Notes: generated by a model from the letters alone, not told the origin. Counted from the first letter of the stretch, positions 1 through 9,518 are shown. The stretch is 18,050 bases of DNA from Rhodocollybia butyracea (GCA_015501585.1 JADNRY010001055.1:1-18050), one strand, 5' to 3'. Numbers and translations: made by a program.

Positions 1-305
1 ATAGATTACATATAGCAACACCAGGGGTACAAATAGGCTGTGGATGGGCTACAGATAGGCTACAACAAGGCTACAGATGGACTATAGATAGACCGCAGAT
101 AGATTACAAGTAGGCAGCACCAGGGGTGCAGATAGGGTATGGAGGGGCTACAGAGAGGCTACTGATAAAGGGTTCAAAGACTACAAATAGATTACAAGCA
201 GGAAACACAAGGAGGATGGTCTACAAATAGGCAACAGATAGGTTACACCAAGGCTACAGATAGGCAACAGATAGGTTACACCAAGGCTACAGATAGGCTA
301 CTAGG
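1..305. repeat. Degenerate minisatellite array, left arm
   Basis: This stretch is built from variants of GGCTACAGATAGG and AGATAGGTTACA with short variable joints. The cleanest part is a 33-bp unit that runs 251-283, starts again at 284 and has a close variant at 218-250. The same family recurs in reverse-complement orientation from about 640 to 860 (CCTATCTGTAGCC and similar), so the two arrays face each other across the 300-639 core. No coding potential is seen. The array may continue left of the window. Confidence 0.85.
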
Positions 306-639
306 GATGGACACGAGTCCAGATCCCGGTAAACCCGGACCTGCTGCACAGGTACCTGCACCCAAAAAAACACAACCTGTGACCTGACCCGGACCCGTGG
401 GAAACGGGTATCTGGATCCGCCGGATCCGGGCCATGCAGGTCAACCTGCAGGTATTTGTAGGTATTTGTACTTAAAATATACTTTATAGGTCTGAAAATC
501 CCCAAGGGCTGACCTGTGACCTGACCCGCACCTGTGGGAACAGATACCTGGATCAGCCGGATCCAGGTCAGGCGGGTATTTCCACAGGTTAAACCAAGTG
601 GGTCACCTGTAAAGAGCTGGACTTGTGTCCATCTTTAGT
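300..639. mobile_element. Candidate TIR-bounded core element (MITE- or foldback-like)
   Basis: The ends are inverted repeats. Bases 300-322 match the reverse complement of 617-639 at about 20 of 23 positions, and the inner 17 (306-322 against 617-633) match at 16. Inside are two diverged direct copies of a block beginning ACCTGTGACCTGACCCG (about 375-455 and about 514-581). There are also short palindromes: GGATCC twice around GCC at 414-428, CAGGTACCTG at 349-358, and a 7-bp-arm hairpin at 435-450. No transposase is encoded, and no target-site duplication could be fixed because the flanks are themselves repeats. Calling it a mobile element is an inference from the inverted ends. It could instead be the centre of a larger palindrome. 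Confidence 0.5.
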
Positions 640-860
640 CTATCTGCAGCCTATTTGTAGCCTTAGAGTAGCCTATCTGTAGACCTTCCATAGATCTGTA
701 CCCCTGATGTTGCCTACTTGTACTCTATTTGTAGCCTATCTGTACCCTTCATGTAGCCTATCCATACCCTACTCATAGCCTTAGTGTTGCCTATAGGCTG
801 TAGCCTATTTGTAGCCTCAGCATTGCCTATCTGTGCCCTTTGTGTAGCCTATCCATAGAC
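640..860. repeat. Minisatellite array, right arm, inverted relative to 1-305
   Basis: The words CCTATCTGTAGCC, CCTATTTGTAGCC and GTAGCCTATCC recur every 10-40 bp. They are the reverse complement of the words that make up bases 1-305. The array overlaps the start of the perfect 274-bp duplication. Confidence 0.8.
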
Positions 861-1250
861 TATCTGTACCCTCTTTGTAGTCTTGACTATATTTTACTTC
901 AACATAATATTCTTGTTTCACTTCAATCTTATAACCATCCTATTTCTATTTATCTTCTCAAACTTTCATGGCCTATGATCTGTACCCCTGATGTTGCCTA
1001 CTTGTACTCTATTTGTAGCCTATCTGTACCCTTCATGTAGCCTATCCATACCCTACTCATAGCCTTAGTGTTGCCTATAGGCTGTAGCCTATTTGTAGCC
1101 TCAGCATTGCCTATCTGTGCCCTTTGTGTAGCCTATCCATAGACTATCTGTACCCTCTTTGTAGTCTTGACTATATTTTACTTCAACATAATATTCTTGT
1201 TTCACTTCAATCTTATAACCATCCTATTTCTATTTATCTTCTCAAACTTT
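693..1250 (+). repeat. Perfect 274-bp tandem duplication
   Basis: Bases 693-966 are repeated at 977-1250 with a 10-bp joint; read base by base, no difference was found. The copied segment includes part of the CCTATCTGTAGCC array and an AT-rich tail that begins around 880. The short open frames at 840-1040 and 1124-1309 are the same sequence translated twice and are not genes. Confidence 0.9.
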
Positions 1251-2637
1251 TCACATTCATTTCCCATTTTCTATACATGCTCTTTCTTATTATTTTGATA
1301 TGCCTTTAAATATTCTCCATGATATATCCCTCTTGTTTCCATAAGTCTTACTTCTCCAGTATTAGACCCCAGGTGAACAATCTTGACATCATTAGCTATT
1401 CAAACTTCTCATAACATCCACATTTGCTCTTTGTATGTTTTCTGTCTGTTCATTCAAATGTCATGAAATAATGATCAATACACCTGAAAGTGCAGTTGTC
1501 ATAATCCATCAAAATCATCTTGATGCCTTTGTGCTGCCCTATACCATAGCTTAACATAACTCTTTCACTATTTCTAGTGTTTGAGCTGCATGTTTTTTCA
1601 ATAATGGTGCATCTTCATTCCAAACAGATAAGAAACTTATAGGCACCAAATAGGTACAATAGTTCATACATTTATTCACTGTATGTCAGTAATCATGACA
1701 TTCATATTATGCTAATGACATACCTCATACTTTCTATATATCTTTACTAAAACCTGCAACATCTACAATGGATAAACAGGGACATTCACTTTTCATATAC
1801 TCATTATAGTTTTATTATTCATAGCATAACTTACATAAACCAGCATTCCGTAGTATCAGCATTGCATTACTGAAGATTCATAAAATTATGTGAAACATTA
1901 TTTATCTTTAGTGTAATTCTAGCATATATTCTCCATGTTCTGCAATTAATAATGAAGATGTGTTTGCATGATTATGGCTCATTATAGGTAAAAAAACTGG
2001 AGTATAACTTGAGCAAAATTATAGCATATATATACCATTACTTTTTTGCATGTTGCTTATATATATTACAAGCAATGAATGACATATAGGAGCTAGATAT
2101 CTACATTTGCTAAACATATATATCTCACAATTATGGCACATCATATGTAAAAAATCAAAAATCTACTTCTCATAAGTTCAGCAAAATTTATAGCAGACAT
2201 TTTACATAACTTTTCCATACATCTTACAATTAATAGAAAACATATATGCATTATTTATATATGTTTGCTCAGCATACATATTTCATAATTCTTGCTCCTT
2301 ATAAAGAAGAAACCAAAAAGCGGCTTCTCATAAGTTCAGCAAAATTATAGCAGATGTTTTGAATAATGTTTCTGTATGTCTTTTGTATGTAGCACCAGGA
2401 ATGAGGGATATATAAGCATTATATATTGACTGGAAGCACTATGTTTCCACCATATGTTCAGGATGACTTTTTCCCCTTATACATATTTAATTGTAAATCT
2501 ATATGTCTCAGCTTTAACATGATTTTACAATGTTTTCAATGAAAGCATTAGAAAACATGTGAATCCCACTTGGTGAGATTTTCACATTTCTTCAACATAT
2601 ATCATGGCAAATCACGTGAACCTGCATCCAGTGCAAG
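1251..2637. repeat. AT-rich gene-free tract with diverged repeats of about 160 bp
   Basis: No plausible gene was seen on either strand. The words CTTCTCATAAGTTCAGCAAAAT and GCAAAATTATAGCA occur around 2013, 2166-2190 and 2324-2352, giving spacings of about 168 and 158 bp. Weaker relatives of the unit appear upstream, from about 1680. The tract looks like an old, decayed tandem repeat. No transposon protein remnant was recognised. Confidence 0.55.
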
Positions 2638-2789
2638 GTGCGAGCCAATATTGCGAGTGTGCGAGCAGGTGCGAGCCAATATTACGGGTGTGCGGGAGAG
2701 TGCGAGCCAATATTACGGGTGTGCGGGAGAGTGCGAGCCAATATTGCGGGCGTGCGAGACAGTGCGAGACAATTTGCGAGTGTGCGGGT
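2638..2789 (+). repeat. 31-bp minisatellite, about 4.9 units
   Basis: Units start at 2638, 2669, 2700, 2731 and 2762 (the last is shortened). Each begins GTGCGAGCCAATATT and ends in a G-rich GTGCGGGAGA-type segment. The units at 2669 and 2700 are identical and the outer ones diverge. Open frames of about 60-73 codons run through in all three frames because the unit is not a multiple of three and lacks stops; they are not genes. A reverse-orientation relative lies at 3061-3130. Confidence 0.92.
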
Positions 2790-3060
2790 AGCTAAAAGTA
2801 AGTGCGAGTACCATCTTTGAGCATGTTATGCCAACTACAAGTCAAAGTTGAGTCTATTAAAAGCCAAAGGTGTTATTGCTATTGTTTTACTTAGAGGAAT
2901 GTACACTGTGCGTACTTAAGTGCAATATTCTGGTAGGTTTGTAGTGTACTGTCAACTACATTGTCACCTACTAGCAGACTATATAGAGTCAAATACATAA
3001 TCTCTTATATTTAGTAGATGATAAATACTTGGACTTAATAATTATAGTTCTGAAAATAGA
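2790..3060. other. Non-repetitive core between two inverted minisatellites
   Basis: This is AT-rich sequence with no open frame of note and no recognised motif. Its importance is positional: it lies between the forward 31-bp array and the inverted GCTCGCA array, repeating the arm-core-inverted-arm layout seen at 1-860. Confidence 0.5.
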
Positions 3061-3136
3061 GGCTCGCAACTCCCGCACCCGCACGCTCTCGCACGGCTCG
3101 CATGCTCGCATCCGGTGCTCGCAAAAATCACCCGCC
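3061..3136 (-). repeat. Inverted relative of the 31-bp minisatellite
   Basis: Repeated GCTCGCA, CCCGCAC and CTCGCAC words are the reverse complement of the TGCGAGC, GTGCGGG and GTGCGAG words of 2638-2789. The stretch ends near CCCGCCCG, about 25 bases before the promoter-proximal word of F-box gene A. Confidence 0.75.
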
Positions 3137-3160
3137 CGATTATTACTTTGATAACGTTTT

Positions 3161-3171
3161 GGCGCTTATTC
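3161..3171 (+). promoter_or_regulatory. GGCGCTTATTC element upstream of gene A
   Basis: The 11-base word GGCGCTTATTC starts 30 nt before the ATG of gene A. It recurs exactly at 5569 and 9519 and as GGCGCTTATTT at 13299, always 27-30 nt before the corresponding ATG. It may be a core promoter or 5' leader element, or simply part of the duplicated block. Function is inferred. Confidence 0.45.
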
Positions 3172-3190
3172 AGAAAAAACTTCTTCCCAG

Positions 3191-4630
3191 ATGACTCCAC
3201 CTCGCGCAGGGAATGCCAACTCTTTACGAATACCTGTCAACCTCAGCTCTGAGGAACTTTTGGCATTGGAAAACAACCTTCGCTTCGAATTTGGGCCATC
3301 TGTAGTTACCCCGGAACGAGCAAAGGAGCTCAGGATGATGTTGGCTTTTGTGGATAACAATATCGAAGGGCATAACGATATCGAAGGGCACAACGATATC
3401 GAAGGGCTTAGCTTTGAACTAGCTTGCCTTGAGACACAGAGAGCCGAGCTGCTCTCGTTGCTCTCACCGATGCGGAAGCTGCCAACTGAAACTTTATTGC
3501 ACATTTTCCAGGACGTATGCGAAGAAAACCTGCTCCAATGCTATCCGTGGGTGGAAAAGAAAGGTCCTCCAACAAAAATCACATCTCCTGTCATCACTTT
3601 CCTTCCTACAATGGCAATCGCCTCCGTATGTTCTCGTTGGCGTGAACTTGCGTTATCGGCGCCTAGTTTGTGGGCAAATCTAACAGTGGAGACACACACT
3701 ACATCCTTGGATGGAGATCAGATCTTTGAGACATTTGCTGGTTTCATTGATACAGTTACTCGATATCTGGACCGATCGGGGGATTCGCCATTAAGGCTTG
3801 AACTCGCTATAGATGGCCCAACCAAATTTAAGGAAATTCCCTGCCTAATCGACCTTACAGAGCATGCTTGGCATTGGAAAATGTTCAAGTATTCGGGACC
3901 CTCCTTGTTGACGAAGTACAATATCTTCTCTGGACTGCATTTCCCCTTGTTGAGTACTATTGCGGGTGTTACATCGCGTGATTTGCATCTTTTCAAGGAT
4001 TCCCCGAGACGCCGTGCACTCTCCAACTACACCCTGCGCTCGGTGAGGACAGCACACGAGATCTTCTACGGTCAACTAGAGCATCTCAACTGTGGACGCC
4101 AAGCATCGTCAAATTTGTTTTTCTCTCTTCCCAGCTGCTCCTCTCTGAAATCTTTGGAGTTGGTTTATATGTTTCCCGATATCTGGGGCTCAAGGGACCA
4201 TAAGCCAGAGCCATCGCACAGCATTACATCTTTTGCTCTCGTGAATTGCACCGCGCCGGATACGATGTTCTCATACTTCAACTTCCCTTCGTTAAAGAAG
4301 CTTGTGGTAGATGGGGGTCATCCCATGAGCCGTACCGGCTGGCCAGCCAATGCCTTTGCTTCGTTCATATCTATCTCATCTTGTATGATCACAATGTTTA
4401 CGCTCCAGGGGGTATCCCTGTCTGATTTGGACTTTATTGCAGCCCTTCGAATCATGCCAGCCCTGCTTCATCTCGAAGTTGACGAGAAGATAAATCCCCG
4501 CCGTCTCTCAGAGCACCAGAGTCCAATCACTTCCCACCTTCTCTCAAGTCTAACTCAACACCAATCTACTTCCATCACCCTCATTCCAAGATTACAGTCT
4601 TCGTTTGACTTGCATATGCAAGTCTACTAA
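3191..4630 (+). CDS. F-box protein A (Agaricomycete type), shortened by a frameshift
   Basis: The frame encodes 479 residues. The N-terminus begins MTPPRAGNA. A predicted coiled coil rich in Leu and Glu (about 20-90) is followed by an F-box (about 95-165): LSPMRKLPTETLLHIFQDVC, then the SVCSRWRELAL block and SLWANL. A leucine-rich tail with repeats such as LKSLEL and LKKLVVDGG follows. F-box proteins of this type select substrates for SCF ubiquitin ligases by binding Skp1 through the F-box; the target here is unknown. The ATG was chosen because MTPP and its leader are conserved in copies B, C and D. A six-residue NDIEGH-type repeat (18-bp units, about 3358-3411) is unique to this copy. Compared with its paralogues, about two bases are missing near 4594, so the frame ends early and the conserved C-terminus lies in another frame at 4599-4898. 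The protein could still work as an F-box adaptor without its tail. Confidence 0.8.
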   Translation: MTPPRAGNANSLRIPVNLSSEELLALENNLRFEFGPSVVTPERAKELRMMLAFVDNNIEGHNDIEGHNDIEGLSFELACLETQRAELLSLLSPMRKLPTETLLHIFQDVCEENLLQCYPWVEKKGPPTKITSPVITFLPTMAIASVCSRWRELALSAPSLWANLTVETHTTSLDGDQIFETFAGFIDTVTRYLDRSGDSPLRLELAIDGPTKFKEIPCLIDLTEHAWHWKMFKYSGPSLLTKYNIFSGLHFPLLSTIAGVTSRDLHLFKDSPRRRALSNYTLRSVRTAHEIFYGQLEHLNCGRQASSNLFFSLPSCSSLKSLELVYMFPDIWGSRDHKPEPSHSITSFALVNCTAPDTMFSYFNFPSLKKLVVDGGHPMSRTGWPANAFASFISISSCMITMFTLQGVSLSDLDFIAALRIMPALLHLEVDEKINPRRLSEHQSPITSHLLSSLTQHQSTSITLIPRLQSSFDLHMQVY

Positions 4631-4898
4631 TGCGACTGATGATACACTCGGTGACGGACACGACGATGGATCCGATAATGAGTCCCATAATGGCTCCGAC
4701 AATCAATCCGGCAATGAATTCGACTACGAGTTCGACGATGCCGCGTTTATTCGTATGGTTCAATCACGCTGGTTCAAGCCAGGTTCAGATTTAGCTGCTG
4801 AGATGTCAGCACTGGGGAAGAGTTCTATCCGATCCGTCGTTCTCAATTTCATGAATTCCTTCCGATCAATTTTTACTTGTCATTTTCCCTTCGAGTAG
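4599..4898 (+). pseudogene. Displaced C-terminus of F-box gene A
   Basis: This is the continuation of gene A in a different frame. It contains an acidic, Ser- and Asn-rich insert with four 12-bp units (4671-4718) reading SDNE, SHNG, SDNQ, SGNE, absent from the other copies. Next comes the family's conserved FDDAAFIRMV, SRWFKPGSDL and SSIRSVVL blocks. After that the sequence departs from B, C and D, and the usual ending (LRVVVSGTNG then QV) is missing, replaced by about 15 unrelated residues before a stop at 4898. It has no good ATG of its own. Either A is a decaying gene, or one indel in the assembly hides a longer protein. Confidence 0.7.
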
Positions 4899-5597
4899 TA
4901 GTACTAGTCCTCTATTATCTAGTTCTGTCAAGTAAGTACTAGGTAGACTGTAGCTCTACCAATACCTTTTGTGTTTGTTCCATTAAAGCGCTTACCTCCC
5001 CACCAAGGGCGCTTAAGTATTGAGACGTACAAGGGTTTAATTTCTTCCGGGAAACTTCAAACCAATTACTCCCTCATTCCCGTTCCGAATTCTCTAACCC
5101 AACATCGCCAAATGTAATCACTCTCTCAGGGACCAGGAAATGTCCGGCCATTGCTGCTTGAGTGTGTTTTGTGATAGGTGTGCTGGGAGAATCACCGGAC
5201 GTTGCCAAATTTGAGTACAATGAAGGTCAGATGCAAAAGGAAGATAAGCCTTTTACGCCTATCACGGAACACAAAACATGAACATAAGCCCTCATTTGCT
5301 AATACCAAGTCACTCCAAGTCACCGACTACGCTTACACAGTAACGAAGTGCACCGTAGGGGTAGGGGACCTATATTTGCATAGTGTGTCGGGTGGCGAGC
5401 GGGGAGTGGGGTAGGCGGCGGCAGGTAAGGGGACGGTCGGCAGGTTCGGAGCTCTCGATGAGTCGAAATAGGCAATGGACAATAGACTCAGATGATGCGA
5501 TAAAATTATTGAACAATGGAGTGGAACAACAAAGAAATCAACCATGGTCACGACTGGAGCGGGCATTTGGCGCTTATTCGAACCAACTTCTTCCCAA
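4899..5597. other. Spacer between F-box copies A and B
   Basis: No convincing gene was seen. The words AAGCGCTTACC (about 4986) and GGGCGCTTAAG (5007) resemble the recurrent GGCGCTTA element. A purine-rich G tract lies at about 5390-5450. The spacer is much shorter than those after B and C and shows no clear copy of the S1/S2 gene remnant. Confidence 0.5.
5569..5579 (+). promoter_or_regulatory. GGCGCTTATTC element upstream of gene B
   Basis: This is an exact copy of the 11-base word found before gene A. It begins 29 nt before the ATG at 5598 and is followed by the shared leader ACTTCTTCCCA just before the start codon. Confidence 0.45.
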
Positions 5598-7173
5598 ATG
5601 ACTCCACCTCTCGCAGCATATGCTAACCCTTCGGGAGTACCAATCAGCCTCAGCTCTGAGGATCTCTCCGCATTGGAAAACAATCTCTGTTTCGAATTTG
5701 GACCTTCCGTGGTTACCCCGGAACGTGGAACGGAGCTTAGGATGATGTTGGATCTGGTGGATAACAATCTCGAGTCTGAAATATCCCGCCTTGAGGTACA
5801 GAGAGCCAAGATCCTCTTGTTGCTTTCGCCGACGCGGAAGCTGCCAAACGAAATCTTATTGCACATCTTCCAGCTTGTATGCGCAGAAAATATCCTCCAG
5901 TGCCATCCGTGGTTACTACAAGAGAACAGTACTACCGCCAAAATCACTGCTCCTGTCATTGCCTCCCTCCCCGCCATGGCAATCAGCTCTGTATGCTCTC
6001 GTTGGCGTGCACTTGCGCTGTCGACATCCGGTCTATGGGCGAATCTAACCGTGACCACACACACTACCACGAACGGGGCAGCTATCTTTTCTGGCTTTAC
6101 TGATACAGTTAATCGATATCTGACAAGATCGGGTGCTTCGCCATTGAGGCTTGCACTCACTATCCGTGGTTTCGACAACGCTGCGGAGGTTCCTGCCCTA
6201 ATCCAACTCATAGAGCATGCTCGCGCTGGAAAACTTTCAAGTATAAGGGATATTACTCATTAACACAGCCCAGTATAGCCACTCGAGTCCGCTTTCCTTT
6301 ACTTGCAGAACTGGACAGTGGCTGGGGATCGAAGATGTGGGATCTTTTCGAGCATTGCTCCAGACTCCATGCCATTTCTATCTCTCGGAGCATGGGATAA
6401 TACCCAGGATCCTCTGCGGTCAAGTAGATCATCTCGATTTTTGGGGCCCGTTGTCACTGACAGACTTGGACGAAGCTCTTCGCAGCTGTCCATCTCTGAA
6501 GTTTCTCAAGTTGGGTCTTACGCTGAAAAGCGTTCTCAAGGATGGCGCACCAAGGACCCATCGTAACATCACATCGCTTAGCCTTATCAATGGCCCAGCA
6601 TCAGAGATGCTGTTTTCCTTGTTCAACTTTCCTTGCTTGAATACCCTTGTGGTGGATCGCTGTGCGGTTAAATTGCTGCCAAACAACTTTCCTTCATTCA
6701 TCACCCGACCGTCTTGTATGATTACCTCGTTCACCCTCCGCGGTATATCTATGCATGACTTGGACCTTATTGCGGCGCTTCGAGTCATGCCAGCCCTACT
6801 CCATCTTGAAGTTGACCAGTGTTTGGATGCCCCTCGTAATCCAATCACTCCACATCTCATCTCAGGCTTAACTCACCGCCGCCAATCCACTTCTACTGTC
6901 CTGGTTCCAGCACTACACAGTCTACATTTGAGATACGAGCTTACAGATGCATTTGACGATGCTGCTTTTGTTAATATGATTGAATCTCGCTGGTTCAAAC
7001 CGGGCTCGGATTTATCTGCAGAGATGTTAGCAATGGGGAGGAGTTCTATCCGATCGGTCGCTCTCAAGTTTACCTCCAGAGAGGTTGATGTGGACATCTA
7101 TATGCCGCTATGGGTCTTGGATGCAGAGGGGCTAAGAGTAGTGGTTTCTGGAACAAACGGAGTGCAGGTATAA
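5598..7173 (+). pseudogene. F-box gene B, broken by two frameshifts
   Basis: The start at 5598 gives MTPPLAAYAN, matching the other copies; an upstream in-frame ATG at 5544 is not conserved. Frame 1 runs to 6263 and holds the coiled coil, the F-box (LSPTRKLPNEILLHIF, then SVCSRWRAL and GLWANL) and the SPLRLAL segment. Near 6225 one base is missing relative to A, C and D (GCTCGCGCTGG against GCTTGGCATTGG). The family reading (WKTFKY, then RFPLL) then continues in a second frame to a stop at 6398-6400. An extra two bases between about 6390 and 6410 bring a third frame, open to 7173, with the full conserved C-terminus (FDDAAFVNMI, SRWFKPGSDL, LRVVVSGTNG and QV). It is probably a recent pseudogene. 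Sequence error is the alternative. Confidence 0.75.
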
Positions 7174-7340
7174 CGAGCGTAGTATAACAATAATCGATTT
7201 GGATGATGTGTGATATATAAATCCGGCTATTCAAGTTTTCTTAACATTTGCCATCACTACCTAGCGCTGCTACAATGCTAGTTGAAAGTTCTGTCTAGAT
7301 CTAGTCGTCTAGGTTCAAAGGCGCTTAGCCCGGCAGTTAT
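7174..7340. other. 3' flank of gene B
   Basis: This AT-moderate stretch resembles the 3' flank of copy C (11220-11400). Shared words include AAATCCGGCTATTC or AAATTCCGCTATTC, the TTCTTA-CATT pattern, CTAGCGCTGCTAC or CTCGCGCTGCTAC, and GGTTCTGTCTAG-type sequence. Both end in a GGCGCTTA word (7320 and 11385). It marks the start of the duplicated spacer. Confidence 0.5.
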
Positions 7341-7351
7341 GGCGCTTATTC
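7341..7351 (+). promoter_or_regulatory. Orphan GGCGCTTATTC element in spacer S1
   Basis: This is an exact copy of the word that precedes the F-box starts, but no F-box gene follows. The next about 60 bases (TTTCTTC, then CTCGGCTCTGAGAAA) faintly resemble the leader and the CTCAGCTCTGAGGAA stretch of the F-box 5' ends. The block may be a relic of another F-box 5' end. S2 has a degraded counterpart at about 11405 (GGCCCTTATTC). Confidence 0.4.
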
Positions 7352-8250
7352 GACCCGTTTCTTCTCGTTTCTTCATCTTGCCTCGGCTCTGAGAAAATCT
7401 TTACGTCTTCTTTGGATTATGGTACTGGGTTTTTATCACTGCACTCTCCTCTACATGCACGTAAAAGACTAACAGGAATTGAAAAGGATTGCCACGGACC
7501 GAACATTGTTCTACTGCGCGGAGAAAGGCCGGGGCCAAAGGAAACAGTATGAAGGTTTCTCGAACATGCTCGGATTGTCAACGTACACACCACCAATGCC
7601 CGCTGTACGGCTTCTTAAGATCTTACTAGTACTAGTCAAGTGGACTGGTCATCGTTATTCGCAAAAAAACGTGCGATGGATAGAGCAAAAAGAAGATGGA
7701 ACATTAGTGGTGTTGATTTTGGACAGATCTTTCGGAATTTTCGCGTAAAGCTGCTTCCTATACGTCGGGAGTTTTAACGACAAGCCAATACGCAAATCGA
7801 AGGTATGCATTGCTTAATCTTAAGTAAAGATCCAGATTTCTCAATGTACCCTGTAGTGGCCAACGACTTTTAATCATCCCCATCCGGCGAATGTTCATAC
7901 TGCCTTCACTGGACCACCAAGACATGCGAGAGCTATGTCCTGCTGGTTCCGAAGAACCTCAATACGAAGTTCTATACTGGCTCCTCCGAGGACTTGAAAC
8001 GTCCTCACATCCACATCCAGCGCTACACCCACATTCGTCCTCTGATACATTTCCATCCTCGCCCACTTCCTAAACCGAAACCCCGAAACCAACCGCGACT
8101 ATAACTCTTCCCCAATCCCCTTACGGCCGCAAATTCGGCTCCGCCCGCATCCCCTTCGCGACTCCACAATCCAACCCATGTGCATATCCCTAGTAAACTA
8201 GGTGTTCTACCGTGACGCCGAAAGGCATGTTTCGTGACACAGTATAGCGA
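7341..8250 (+). pseudogene. Decayed unknown gene in spacer S1, copy 1
   Basis: No intact frame exists, but the stretch aligns in patches with 11405-12560. A good fungal intron (GTATGC to CTGTAG, 7803-7856, 54 nt) sits at the same place as one in S2. After it, one frame from about 7892 to 8090 reads CLHWTTKTCESYVLL, then FYTGSSEDLKRPHIHIQ, which matches TGSSELQYEG and LKHRYIHVQ of copy 2. A later YGRKFGSA at about 8126 matches YGRKFDSA. Before the intron, IEQKEDGTL matches IEEGEDGTL. The shared intron and the protein-like patches argue for an ancestral plus-strand, spliced gene. I do not recognise the family. Overlapping minus-strand open frames are also long, so the strand is not certain. Confidence 0.4.
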
Positions 8251-9518
8251 TGATGTGTCGGCGGCGGGTTGTGCGAGAGTTGGCTTTGGGCGGGGAAAGC
8301 AAAGGATGGAGAGGTTATGGAGCTTCTGAAGGGTACATGGGGTTGCGGGTGGAGTATTCCAGGGAATATGATATGGGTGTAGTGTGGATAGGTCGTGTCT
8401 ACGTGTTGAGCAGTGAGAGGGAGATGAGGTCGCTTCGCGGGCTTTGAAGTTCTGGCTGTTTGGTTTTGGAAGCAATCGTCCCTTGTTCATTGGCTGTTCT
8501 CGGCTTCTCAGGTTCTCGGATGGACGTAATAAGAGAAGTATGGGGTATTGTTCCAGCGCTTCGTTTCGCAAGCTCACTCGGCTTCAGAATGACTTTATGG
8601 TCCGGCCCTTAGTTTTGGATTTGGAACGGGCCGTTCTTCGTTTTTAGCTCTTCTCGGGTCCTCGAACGGGATACGGGTGTGGCCTGGATGTCGGGCTCTG
8701 CGGGAGTTGAGAAAGAGATGACGAGTGGAGGACGGGAGGATGAGGCCTCGACGTGCATCTGCTGCAGGACTTCGCGTCGCACGTTCACATGGCTTTAAAG
8801 AGCTCAGATCGGTTTTGGTCGGAACCGGCTTATCGTTTCTTGTCTCTTCCCGGCTTCTGGTAGGAGATAATTGGAAGAGGACAGTTTCCAGTATCGAGCG
8901 GGGAGCATCGGGCATATCGACGCCGGAAGGATCTTGATTTTGAGGTATTCTAGAGGAATATCTCTCTTCCCTGGCTTTCAGTGGTTGTATCATGCCACAC
9001 TGCGAATGTTTTTCACCAGTAACATTAGATCCAGATCTGTTGATGATGAGAGCTGTCGATGTGGCCTTGAAGAGCGAAGGGTATCTGGGTTTCTTGGCCC
9101 TTCTCAGCCGAGGAACAGACATCGAGTATCAATCATACCAAGGAGCTTTGGTTGCCGGAGGGATACCCCCTTCGTCACTGGCATGGAATGTATTCCTTTT
9201 CTTTCAGTTGGAAGTGGTATCAAGCCACGATACGATGGTGTAGCAATATCCAGATCCGTCACTGATGTGGGTGCGGGCGAGCGATGAGCTGCAGGACTAG
9301 GGTTAGGAGTGGGTAAGAGAGAGTATTGCTGTCGTAGGATCTATGATAAAACTATCATTTTATTATACTCGATGCTTGTAAAGATAGTTTGAGATTGAAA
9401 GAACTTGGGATGTTCCTTTCTGGATCCAAGGTTCTTCTCCTTCTGGTAATAGAATGGAATAGTGCTGTTATAAGTTGTATTTGTGTAGATAATTGACATT
9501 CAGTGCGCTTCACCTTTG
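8251..9518. other. Remainder of spacer S1
   Basis: Part of this stretch (about 8320-8400 and about 8890-8945) aligns with 12739-12960 of S2, for example GGGGTTGCGGGTGG and TATCGACGCC. Between these lie roughly 300 extra bases absent from S2. That insert holds loosely related blocks near 8445, 8590 and 8795, each with a GGTTTTGG-like core followed by a TTCTCGG or TTCCCGG segment. Bases 8950-9518 have no recognised match. Open frames up to 175 codons occur on both strands but none looks like a known protein. Confidence 0.4.

Noticed and set aside
287..505. A 72-codon minus-strand frame rich in DPDP-type residues
   Set aside because: It is low-complexity translation of the GACCTGACCCG repeats inside the TIR-bounded core.
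840..1309. Two small proteins with an identical 42-residue start
   Set aside because: They are the same frame read twice across a perfect 274-bp duplication of minisatellite and AT-rich DNA.
2570..2820. Three overlapping open frames of 60-73 codons
   Set aside because: They are produced by a stop-free 31-bp minisatellite whose length is not a multiple of three, so every frame stays open.
5333..6211. A 292-codon minus-strand open frame
   Set aside because: It lies antisense to F-box copy B, and its matches to other antisense frames (opposite A and C) simply mirror the conserved plus-strand coding sequence.
6241..6308. Possible intron in gene B (GTATAAG to TTGCAG, 68 nt)
   Set aside because: The splice sites look acceptable, but the bases align with coding sequence of A, C and D, and the spliced frame still hits a stop at 6398. 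A one-base deletion near 6225 explains it better.
8023..9122. Minus-strand open frames of 184 and 175 codons in spacer S1
   Set aside because: No family is recognisable, the composition is Ser/Arg/Pro-rich, and the partly shared S2 frames are disrupted. The plus-strand remnant with co-located introns is the better reading.
8992..9243. An 83-codon protein with a plausible amino-acid mix
   Set aside because: It has no counterpart in S2, no recognised motif and no supporting start or splice context. The overlapping frame is equally open.
9298..9310. CTAGGGTTAGG as a telomere-repeat remnant
   Set aside because: Only a single TTAGGG-like word is present, with no tandem copies.
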